Part shown: positions 57,130 through 64,000 of the stretch, piece by piece
Position numbering within the stretch: the first letter of the stretch is position 1
How the letters are laid out: each line of letters begins with the position of its first letter
Origin: Candidatus Tectomicrobia bacterium
Lineage (GTDB): Bacteria > UBA8248
DNA: 64,000 nucleotides
Direction: 5' to 3'
Assembly (NCBI GenBank): GCA_016192135.1
Contig: JACPUR010000021.1
Coordinates: 1-64,000, forward strand
Translations under genes and position numbers: made by a program
The notes under the pieces: generated by a model
Told to the model about the DNA's origin: nothing
The model's input: the letters and a program-made list of their open reading frames with translations, nothing else
The model's database searches: none

Positions 57130-60100
57130 TCAGCCGCGCCCTTCCCCGCGCTTGGACTCGGCCCCGGCCGGGACGCCGTTCGCGCCCTCGCGGGCAGATC
57201 CGTTCGTCCCGTCTCCCCCCAGGCCGCTCATCTCGGCGAAGGCCTGCACCGAGGCGGCCGTCTGGCCCGGCCGCGCCCACTCCAGGAAGTCCACCCACAG
57301 CGACAGGAGAGCGGGGATCATCACCAGCGTGAACAGGGTGGCGACGGCGAGGCCGCCGAGGACGGCCGAGCCCAGCCCCCGGTAGAGCTCGCTGCCCGCG
57401 CCCGAGCTCACGACGAGCGGGAGCATCCCCAGCACGGTGGTGGTGGTGGTCATGAAGATGGGCCGCATGCGGTCGCGCGAGCTCTCCAGGATGGCCTCGC
57501 GCATGGGGAGGCCGGAGGCGGCGTGGTTGAGCGCCTGGTGGACGATCAGGATGGCGTTGTTCACCACCGTCCCGGTCAGGATGATGAAGCCGAGCATGGT
57601 CACCGTGTCCATCTTGATGGACGGCTCGATCCAGTTCATGACGCTGACGAGGAGGACGCCGCCCGTCGCCGCGAAGGGAACGCTGAACATGATGATCAGC
57701 GGGTAGCTCCACGACTCGAAGAGCGAGGCCATGAGCAGGTAGGTGATCAAAAGGGCCAGCAGGAACGACCACTTCAGGGCGTCCCAGGCCCGGGCCAGGT
57801 CCTTCGCCCGCCCCGTCACGTCCACCGAGTACCCGAGCGGCAAGCCCGCGCGCACCGGCTCGATCACCTCCCGCTTCATGAGATCGATGGCCATCTGGAG
57901 CGGAAACGCGTCGCTGATGTTGACGGTGAGGGTGAGGGAGCGGTCGCGGTCTATGTGCTCGACCTTGGTCGGGCCCAGGTCCAAGCGGATCTCGGCCAGG
58001 TCGTTGAGCTGGACCATGCGCCCCGCCGCGGTGTGGACCTTGACCCTCGAGAGGTCCTGCGTCCTGCGGAAGTCCGAGAGCGGCGCCCGGAGCACGATGT
58101 CGAGCTCCTTGCCCTGGTCGCGGAAGAGCCCCGCCCGGGTGCCGTTCACCAGCGTCTCGACGATGTCGCCCACCTCGCGTACCGAGACCCCCAGGTCGGC
58201 CGCCCGCTCCCGGTCCACGTGCACCTGGAGCTCGGGGTTCCCGAGGTCGAAGCTGCTGTTGACGAAGTTCACGCCCTTCATCCGCCGGGCGCGGCCCTCG
58301 ATGTCGGCCGCGATGCGCTGGATTTCGTCCAGGCTGGAGCCGCGCACGTCCACCTGAAGGTTGATCCCGCCGATGAAGCCGCCGCCGCGGCGCCGGAACA
58401 GCTCCGCCTGCGTCACGAAGGCCTGAACGCCCGGGACGCCCTGGACCAGGCCCATGAGCTTTCCCACGATGCGCCGCATGGACTCCTGGTCGGCGTACTC
58501 CCCCTTGGCCAGGATGCCCATGATCGGGTTCTGGAGCCGGCTGACGGCGAAAAAGCGCTCGATCTCCGGCACCTGGCTAATCTTCTCCTCCACCCCGGTG
58601 ACGAAGCGGTCGATCTCCTCGAGGTTCAGTCCCGCCGGTGTGCGGAAAAAAGCGAAGATGAGGTTCCGGTTCCCCTTCGGGAGGTAATCGATGGGGGGAA
58701 AGAACACCCAGGCGAGGATGAGGGAAAGCCCCGTCAGCGCCCCCACGAACACCACGCGGCGCGCCACACCCTTGAGCAGCCATCCGAGCTGCCAGGCGAG
58801 CGCCGCCTGCACGAAACGGCCCACGGCGAACACGCCCAGGCGCTCCTGGAGCCGGGACAGCCAGGTGTTCGTGCCGGACGTTCGGAGCAGCCGCGCGCTC
58901 AGCATCGGCACCACGGTGAGGGAGACGATGAGGGAGAGGCCGACGGCGACGCTGATCGCGATGGCGATGTCCCGGAAGAGCTGCCCGGCCTCGTCCTGAA
59001 CGAAGAGCACCGGAATGAAGACAGCCAGCGTGGTCAGGGTCGACGCCAGCACCGCCCCCCAGACCTCGGCGCCTCCGTCCATGGCGGCCCGCCAGCGGTC
59101 CTTGCCCATCTCGCGGTGCCGGTAGATGTTCTCCAGGACGACGATCGAGTTGTCCACCACCATGCCCACGGCGAAGGCGAGCCCTGCCAGGGAGATGATG
59201 TTGATCGAGCGGCCGAAGACGTAGACGAAGATGAAGGTGGAAATGACCGAAATGGGTATCGCAAACGCCAGGACGAGCACGCTCGAGACGCTGCCGAGGA
59301 AAAAGAGCAGCACCAGCACGGCCAGCGCGCCGCCGACATAAATGTTGCCCGTCACGAGCCCGCGGGACTGGTAGATGTAGTCGGTTTCGTCGTAGACCTG
59401 GCGGAGCTGGATGCCGCGGCCCCGGTAGACCTCGTTGATCTCGCGGATGGTCTGCTTGAGGCCGGCCATCACCTCGATGGTGTTGGAACCCGTCTTGCGC
59501 AGCACGCCGAAGCCCATGGTCTGCTTTCGATTGATGCGGATGCGGTTGACCGGGTCCTCGTAGGCGAAGCTCACCTTGGCGATGTCGCGAAGGTAGATGG
59601 TGCCCCCCGGCGACTGCGCCACGATGGTGTTCCGGAGGTGGTCGAGCGAGGTGAAGCTCCCCACCGTCCGCACGGAGTAGCGGCGCTTCCCCTCGTCGAT
59701 GGAGCCGCCCTTGGTGTTCTGGTTCTCCCGGAGGAGGGCCTCCCGCAGGGCCCCGACGGTCACCCCGCGGGCGCTCATGGCCGCGTAGTCCAGCGTGACG
59801 CGGACCTGCCGGTCCTCCCCGCCGAACATCCAGACGGCCCCCACCCCCGGCACCCGCTCCAGCTTCGGGCGGATGACGTCGTCCCCCTCGACCCGCACCT
59901 CGTTGATGGGCAGGTCCGTGTCCACGACGATCCAGGCGATCGGCTGCTCCGCGTCGGAGTTGACGGCCTGGATGACGGGCCGCTCCGCGTCGATCGGGAA
60001 GTCCTTCACGAGGCCGAGCTTCTCGGAGACGTCGAGCCGGGCGATGTCCTTGTTCATGCCCCAGTCGAACTCCAGGATCACCCGGGAGCGGTCCTCCTCG

Positions 60101-60351
60101 CTGTTCGAGGTCATCAGGGTGAGGCCCTCGACCGAGGTGAGCTTCTCCTCGAGGCGGTTGGTGACCTCCTCCTCCATCTCGAGGGGGGCCGCGCCCTTGT
60201 AGGTGGTCTCCACCGTGATCACGGGCCGGTCCACGGTGGGGGTCATCTGGACGGGGATGCGGTAGAGGCTGATGACGCCGAACAGCACCGCCAGGATCAC
60301 CCCGACCATGATGGTGACGGGGTAGCGGACGCAGGCGTGGATGATCTTCAT
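57130..60351 (-). CDS. RND-family efflux permease (HAE1/AcrB-like)
   Basis: A 1073-residue inner-membrane proton-driven pump. It has the usual two repeats, each with one helix, a large periplasmic porter domain and five or six helices. Text seen: MKIIHACVRYPVTIMVGVIL (first helix), GMVVDNSIVVLENIYRHREM (TM4 with one conserved Asp, where AcrB has Asp-Asp), PVTLVAATVI-like region ESSRDRMRPIFMTTTTTVLG, and a C-terminal Gly/Lys-rich tail. Asp-Asn in TM4 is common in HAE1 relatives. It follows its adaptor gene by 55 bases. No TolC-type gene is in the window. Confidence 0.93.
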   Translation of the reverse strand: MKIIHACVRYPVTIMVGVILAVLFGVISLYRIPVQMTPTVDRPVITVETTYKGAAPLEMEEEVTNRLEEKLTSVEGLTLMTSNSEEDRSRVILEFDWGMNKDIARLDVSEKLGLVKDFPIDAERPVIQAVNSDAEQPIAWIVVDTDLPINEVRVEGDDVIRPKLERVPGVGAVWMFGGEDRQVRVTLDYAAMSARGVTVGALREALLRENQNTKGGSIDEGKRRYSVRTVGSFTSLDHLRNTIVAQSPGGTIYLRDIAKVSFAYEDPVNRIRINRKQTMGFGVLRKTGSNTIEVMAGLKQTIREINEVYRGRGIQLRQVYDETDYIYQSRGLVTGNIYVGGALAVLVLLFFLGSVSSVLVLAFAIPISVISTFIFVYVFGRSINIISLAGLAFAVGMVVDNSIVVLENIYRHREMGKDRWRAAMDGGAEVWGAVLASTLTTLAVFIPVLFVQDEAGQLFRDIAIAISVAVGLSLIVSLTVVPMLSARLLRTSGTNTWLSRLQERLGVFAVGRFVQAALAWQLGWLLKGVARRVVFVGALTGLSLILAWVFFPPIDYLPKGNRNLIFAFFRTPAGLNLEEIDRFVTGVEEKISQVPEIERFFAVSRLQNPIMGILAKGEYADQESMRRIVGKLMGLVQGVPGVQAFVTQAELFRRRGGGFIGGINLQVDVRGSSLDEIQRIAADIEGRARRMKGVNFVNSSFDLGNPELQVHVDRERAADLGVSVREVGDIVETLVNGTRAGLFRDQGKELDIVLRAPLSDFRRTQDLSRVKVHTAAGRMVQLNDLAEIRLDLGPTKVEHIDRDRSLTLTVNISDAFPLQMAIDLMKREVIEPVRAGLPLGYSVDVTGRAKDLARAWDALKWSFLLALLITYLLMASLFESWSYPLIIMFSVPFAATGGVLLVSVMNWIEPSIKMDTVTMLGFIILTGTVVNNAILIVHQALNHAASGLPMREAILESSRDRMRPIFMTTTTTVLGMLPLVVSSGAGSELYRGLGSAVLGGLAVATLFTLVMIPALLSLWVDFLEWARPGQTAASVQAFAEMSGLGGDGTNGSAREGANGVPAGAESKRGEGRG

Positions 60352-60406
60352 ACGCCCTCCCGGCGGCGGCCGGAGGCAGAAAAGGCCGCATCCAACCTGC
60401 GGAGGC

Positions 60407-61708
60407 TCATCCGCGTCCCCCCTGGCTGGCGGAGGGGGCGGCCGGCGGGCCTTGGAGGGCCCGGGGCTGTACCGTCATGCCGTCGGTCAGGCCCTCGTTC
60501 CCCTGGATGACGACCTTCATGCCGGGGCGGAGGTCCCCCCCCGCCACCTCGATGAAGGAGTCCACGGTCCGCCCGGCGGTGAACTCCACCTCGCGGACTT
60601 TCCCGCCCTCGAACACGAAGACCGTCGTCCGCCTCGCCCTGAGCTGGACGGCGTCCTTCGGCACGAGGATGGCCCGGGCCGAGGCGCCGTACTCCATCGT
60701 CAGGCGGGCGAACATCCCGGCCTTGATCGAATGGTCCGGCGTGTTCGGCAGCTCGGCCTCGACCGGGAAGGTGCGGCTCTTGGGGTCGGCCTTGGGGATG
60801 ACGGCGCGGATCTTGCCGGTGAAGTCCTGGTTGCCTAGGGCGTCGAAGATGATGCGCACCGAATCTCCGGCGCGGACCTTCTCGATGTGGCTCTCCGAGA
60901 TCGGCACGCGCACCACCATCTGGCCCATCTCGGCCACCTCGGCCACGCGCCCCCCCTTCTGCACCCACTGCCCGACCTCGAGCGCCTTCTCCGTCACGAA
61001 CCCGGTCAGGGGGGAGCGGATGACGGCTTTCGAGAGATCGTCGTCCACCCGGGCGATCTGGGCCTGCACCCGCTCCATGTCCGCCTTCGCCTTGGCGATC
61101 TCCTCCTGGCGGAAGCCCGTCTCGGCCGTCCGGAGGAACTGGGCGGACTCGAGCGCCTCTCGCTTCGTGCTCTCCAGGCTCGCGATTGCGCGGTCGAGCG
61201 CGGAGCGGTCCTCCAGGCGCTTCTCGACGCGCTCCCGGATGCGCCGGACTTCGGCCTCCGCCCGCTTCACCCGGCTGTTCCAGTCCTCCACCCGGGCGCG
61301 GAGCCCCCCGGCCTCGGCAAACTGCGAGCGCTGGAGGCGCAGGTGCTCCTGGCGGGTCTTCTCCAATTCCGCCTGGAGGATCTTCCGGTCGAATTCCAGG
61401 TCCGAACGCTGCAGGCGGGCCAGCACGCTCTTTCCGGCGATGACGTAGTCCCCCTCCCGCACCGGCACCTCCTTGGCCCGCCCTTCGATCTCGCTGCTCA
61501 CCACCGACATCCGGTTCGGCGCCACCGTCCCCACGGCGGTCAGCTGGCTGCGGACCTCGCGCTGGGTGATCTCGCCGAGCGTCACGAGCGGCGCCGGCCG
61601 CTGCATCCCCGGGGGCCCGGCGGGCCCGGCGTGCGCGGAGGCCGCGAGCCCCAGGAACAGGAGGGCGAAAAAAGAGAATATGGAGGGATATGCGTGATTT
61701 TTGGGCAA
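60407..61708 (-). CDS. RND periplasmic adaptor (HlyD/AcrA-type)
   Basis: About 433 residues from the start chosen. The signal peptide is PSIFSFFALLFLGLAASAHA. The lipoyl half-motifs are EIEGRAKEVPVREGDYVIAG and DDLSKAVIRSPLTGFVTEKA, with a long coiled-coil hairpin between (AELEKTRQEHLRLQRSQFAE; RIRERVEKRLEDRSALDRAI). The beta-barrel segment has VVRVPISESHIEKVRAGDSV. The start is uncertain: a TTG at 61708 gives a clean signal peptide, while the open frame runs to 61837 with no good ribosome-binding site. Confidence 0.87.
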   Translation of the reverse strand: MPKNHAYPSIFSFFALLFLGLAASAHAGPAGPPGMQRPAPLVTLGEITQREVRSQLTAVGTVAPNRMSVVSSEIEGRAKEVPVREGDYVIAGKSVLARLQRSDLEFDRKILQAELEKTRQEHLRLQRSQFAEAGGLRARVEDWNSRVKRAEAEVRRIRERVEKRLEDRSALDRAIASLESTKREALESAQFLRTAETGFRQEEIAKAKADMERVQAQIARVDDDLSKAVIRSPLTGFVTEKALEVGQWVQKGGRVAEVAEMGQMVVRVPISESHIEKVRAGDSVRIIFDALGNQDFTGKIRAVIPKADPKSRTFPVEAELPNTPDHSIKAGMFARLTMEYGASARAILVPKDAVQLRARRTTVFVFEGGKVREVEFTAGRTVDSFIEVAGGDLRPGMKVVIQGNEGLTDGMTVQPRALQGPPAAPSASQGGRG

Positions 61709-61759
61709 GGGCGTTCTTCGGGACGTGTCCGAAGTCCTCCGGCGGCAACGGGGCGCAAC

Positions 61760-61790
61760 GGCTCTCCCGGCACGAAACGGCGGGAGAGCC
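61760..61790 (-). promoter_or_regulatory. 10-bp inverted repeat in the RND operon leader
   Basis: GGCTCTCCCG (61760-61769) and CGGGAGAGCC (61781-61790) form a perfect dyad with an 11-base spacer, about 50 bases upstream of the adaptor start. It may be an operator or an RNA hairpin. The rest of the 316 bases up to the ThyX gene shows no other gene. Confidence 0.4.
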
Positions 61791-61942
61791 CCCGCGAATG
61801 GAGGGCGCATCATCCCAAAGCGACCCATCGGATGCAACCGGCCGCCTGAAATCGGGCGTTAGGATTCGAGAACCGGAGCGGCCCGTCTTTTGCCGCTTTT
61901 CAACCGCTTAGACGCGCTCGGGGTCCGTCCGCATGAAATTCC

Positions 61943-61972
61943 TTGAAGGCCCCCCTCCGCAGGGTTCATAAT
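61943..61972 (+). promoter_or_regulatory. Sigma-70-type promoter of the thyX-type gene
   Basis: TTGAAG (61943-61948), 18 bases, and CATAAT (61967-61972), with the ATG at 62025. The implied 5' leader is about 45 bases. Confidence 0.52.
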
Positions 61973-62024
61973 CCGGGGGCACAAACCCTTCTTCCCGAGC
62001 CTCACCGCCCCGAGTGGAACCTTT

Positions 62025-63629
62025 ATGCGAATCCTCCTGGCCGGGCATAACATCGACATCGAGCTCCTCCGCCACCTCAAGACCCAGATCCTCGAGCCGG
62101 TCGCCTCGGGATGGGAGGAGAACCGCCTCGACGCCATGAGCGAGGCCGAGCTGCGCGCCCAGGCGGCCGAGCTCCAGCGGCGGACGGCGGAGTTCCTCGG
62201 CCGGGACAACCTGACCCCCGAGTCCATCAGCGCCGCCTACGCCCGCATCAGCCGGGACCCGCGCGCCCTGGACGAGCTGCGGGCCGTGGCGCGCGACGAG
62301 GTGGAGAAGGCCCGCAAGAGCAACCAGACCATCATCTTCGAGTACGGGCATAGCTCGGTGGCCGAGCACGCCTGCTTCAATATCGACGTGATGGAGGTGA
62401 GCCGCTACGCCGTCGAGGAGATCGAGAAGTTCCGCCTCCTCGCCTACACAGAGAAAAGCCAGCGCTACATCCTCCTCGAGGACGACTTCGTCATCCCCCG
62501 GGAGATCGAGGAGGCGGGCCTCGCGCCGCGCTTCGCCGAGACCATCAAGGCCCAGAACGCCTGCTACCACCGGCTGTACGAGAAGCTGCGGCCCTGGGTG
62601 TTCGACCGCAACCCGGACCTCGCCGCCTCCAAGAAGAACCACAAGACGCTCGAGGGCTGGGCCAAGGAGGACGCCCGCTACATCGTCTCCCTGGCCACCG
62701 AGACCCAGGTGGGCATGACCCTGAGCGCCCGGAGCGTCGAGCACGTCGTCAGCCGGTGCGCCTCACATCCGCTGGCCGAGGTCCGCGAGTACGGCCGCCG
62801 TCTCTTCGAGGCCATGGAAGGGGTGGCTCCCTCGCTGGTGAAGTACGTCCACCCCACCCCGTACAACCGGCTCGCCCGCGCCGAGCTGCGCGAGGCGGCG
62901 GAGGAGGCGCTCGTACGGCTGAGGGACCTCCCGCCGGCCGGTCCCCTGGCGGAGGAAGGGGAGGTCGCCCTGGTGGACGCCACCCCGGAGGCCGACGCCC
63001 TCATCGCGGCCGCGCTGCTTCACTCGGGCTCCCGCCGCCCGATGGGCGAGTGCCTGGCCGCCGCCCGCGCCATGGGGGATGAGGAGCGCCGGCGCTTCAT
63101 GGCCTCCACCTTCCGGCACATGAAGAGCTTCGACCCGGTGCTCCGCGAGTTCGAGAACGCCCGCTGCGTCTTCGAGATCACGCTCTCGGCCGCCTGCTTC
63201 GGGCAGATCAAGCGCCACCGGATGTCCACCCTGAACGTCCAGCCCTACGACCCCGCCCTGGGCGTGACCGTGCCGGTTTCCATCGTCCAGGCGGGGGCCG
63301 AGGGAGAGTTCCGCGCCGCCGTCGAGGAGACGGACGCGGTCTTCTTCGCCATCGCGGACAAGGCGCCGCTGGCCGCCCCCTACGTCCTCACCAACGCCCA
63401 CCGGCGGCGGGTGCTCTTCACATCGAACGTCCGGGAGCTCTGCCACGTCTCGCGCCTGCGCGAGGATCCGCACGCGCAATGGGACATCCGGGATAAGGCG
63501 GCGAAGATGCTCCGCCTCGCGCGCCGGGTCATGCCCGGCGCCCTCCAGCTCGCCGTGGGAAAGCACCAGTTCGCTCAGGCGTGGGAGCAGCTTTTCCCGG
63601 GCGAGGCTGAGCGGGCCGCCAAGCCCTGA
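62025..63629 (+). CDS. FAD-dependent thymidylate synthase, two-domain (tandem ThyX) form
   Basis: A 534-residue protein made of two ThyX-like halves, about 1-265 and 265-534. Classical ThyX (about 220 residues, homotetramer) makes dTMP from dUMP with methylene-folate and FAD, using RHRxxSxNExSxRY. The first half keeps the end of that motif (KFRLLAYTEKSQRYILL: Glu, Ser, Arg, Tyr). The second half keeps the start (IKRHRMSTLNVQPY: Arg-His-Arg) but not the end. N-half text: FEYGHSSVAEHACFNIDVME, the usual HxSxxEH segment. C-half text: FTSNVRELCHVSRLREDPHA and DIRDKAAKMLRLARRVMPGA. The two halves therefore look complementary. Long ThyX-annotated proteins of this size exist in deltaproteobacterial relatives. 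Confidence 0.82.
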   Translation: MRILLAGHNIDIELLRHLKTQILEPVASGWEENRLDAMSEAELRAQAAELQRRTAEFLGRDNLTPESISAAYARISRDPRALDELRAVARDEVEKARKSNQTIIFEYGHSSVAEHACFNIDVMEVSRYAVEEIEKFRLLAYTEKSQRYILLEDDFVIPREIEEAGLAPRFAETIKAQNACYHRLYEKLRPWVFDRNPDLAASKKNHKTLEGWAKEDARYIVSLATETQVGMTLSARSVEHVVSRCASHPLAEVREYGRRLFEAMEGVAPSLVKYVHPTPYNRLARAELREAAEEALVRLRDLPPAGPLAEEGEVALVDATPEADALIAAALLHSGSRRPMGECLAAARAMGDEERRRFMASTFRHMKSFDPVLREFENARCVFEITLSAACFGQIKRHRMSTLNVQPYDPALGVTVPVSIVQAGAEGEFRAAVEETDAVFFAIADKAPLAAPYVLTNAHRRRVLFTSNVRELCHVSRLREDPHAQWDIRDKAAKMLRLARRVMPGALQLAVGKHQFAQAWEQLFPGEAERAAKP

Positions 63630-63632
63630 GCG

Positions 63633-64000
63633 TTATGGAATGGAAGTCCCCGCTCCCCCTTGCCACGCAGGGCCCGCGCGGCCGGGGCCGGCGGCGAGGG
63701 GAGGGGCTTCGCCCCCGGGCGGCGCGCCGCGGGCCGCCGCCGCCAGGCTGTCGGCCAGGAGGAGGGCGATGCAGCGGTAGCTCGTGTCGTTCATGTGCAG
63801 CTTGTCGCGGTGGATGACATCTTCCATCCTGTGCTGCTTGCTGTCGATCCAGTAACGCATGACGGCGAAGCGCCGGAAGAGCGCCACCTTCGCGTCGCCG
63901 GCCGCCGCGGAGATGGAGTCCACGATGCGCCGGTGCACGGGGCGGGCGATGACGCGCGGGGCGTACTGGGGATCCATGAGCACGACGTCGATGCGGGCCG
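63633..64000 (-). CDS. SGNH/GDSL hydrolase, C-terminal part (5' end outside window)
   Basis: The frame enters at the right edge and stops at 63633, giving about 122 residues. Seen are VVLMDPQYAPRVIARPV (block III region) and the catalytic Asp-x-x-His block in RDKLHMNDTSYRCIALLLAD. A low-complexity Ala/Gly/Pro tail follows. It is probably a secreted or periplasmic esterase/acetylhydrolase. The catalytic Ser block lies outside the window. Confidence 0.75.
   Translation of the reverse strand, partial: ARIDVVLMDPQYAPRVIARPVHRRIVDSISAAAGDAKVALFRRFAVMRYWIDSKQHRMEDVIHRDKLHMNDTSYRCIALLLADSLAAAARGAPPGGEAPPLAAGPGRAGPAWQGGAGTSIP

Noticed and set aside
1-64000. tRNA, rRNA, integrase or transposase genes that could explain the cassette brackets
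   Set aside because: I looked for T-loop GGTTCGA-type sequences near the relics and for DDE or tyrosine-recombinase motifs in the frames and found none. A tool-based search would be more sensitive.

Overview
The window is a strongly GC-rich stretch of chromosome from a Gram-negative bacterium. The Gram-negative call rests on lipoboxed proteins, an RND pump with its adaptor, DegP/HtrA and many cleavable signal peptides. Genes sit close together, with frequent ATGA, GTGA, TTGA and TGATG stop/start overlaps. No rRNA, tRNA, CRISPR array, transposase or phage gene was seen. The mix (UGA-recoded selenoproteins, tripartite tricarboxylate transporter, orphan ABC-type binding proteins, gatAB for indirect aminoacylation) fits an uncultured deltaproteobacterial, Tectomicrobia-like or Rokubacteria-like lineage. 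That placement is an inference with low confidence.

Layout. 1-5.0 kb: end of a glycosyltransferase, a Lon-like AAA+ protease, csaA, then two selenoprotein genes facing each other (a C_GCAxxG_C_C redox protein and a GrdB/PrdB-like reductase subunit). 5.1-8.8 kb: a DinB-fold enzyme, an EamA transporter, a PPOX flavoprotein and two divergent membrane proteins. 9.0-10.7 kb: four tandem small secreted paralogues ending in a strong terminator. 10.7-12.5 kb: a RelE-type toxin with an antitoxin, and an AT-rich exonuclease gene. 12.6-13.1 kb: a third selenoprotein, AhpD-like with a CxxU centre. 13.2-22.6 kb: one long minus-strand array of six periplasmic binding proteins of the PF04392 type, ending in a GTGA-coupled membrane adenylate/guanylate cyclase, with a racemase-family gene at its head and decayed gene ends inside it. 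22.7-26 kb: rimO, a coupled radical SAM gene and a lipoprotein. 26.2-37 kb: a plus-strand housekeeping run (Hsp20, DegP, DisA-domain protein, methyltransferase, phosphofructokinase, gatA, an IDH-family gene, gatB, cupin, hydrolase). 37-38.7 kb: an AT-rich pair of small genes and a MntA/HepT pair. 38.7-45.9 kb, minus strand: carboxyltransferase, CocE hydrolase, cytochrome c', lipoproteins, LysR regulator, VOC protein. 46-51.5 kb: AEC carrier, TVP38 protein, methyltransferase, queG, hydrolase, IMPase. 51.6-57.1 kb: a catabolic operon (GlcG-like, TctC, TctB, TctA, MocA-type dehydrogenase, hydrolase) behind a good sigma-70 promoter. 57.1-64 kb: RND pump and adaptor, a two-domain ThyX and the end of an SGNH hydrolase.

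Main points. Three genes are each split by an in-frame UGA exactly where a redox Cys is expected. Each UGA is followed 17-18 nt later by the apical loop of a hairpin, the geometry of the E. coli fdhF SECIS. A LysR regulator resembling the selenium-metabolism-associated LysR group lies at 44.4-45.3 kb. The binding-protein array has no permease or ATPase but is translationally coupled to a cyclase with an extracytoplasmic sensor region, which suggests sensing rather than uptake. In three places (csaA, the AhpD-like selenoprotein, the racemase/binding-protein pair) a diverged copy of a gene's 3' end lies downstream of the intact gene in the same orientation, with a cassette between them. gatB carries an internal AT-rich patch that looks like intragenic recombination.
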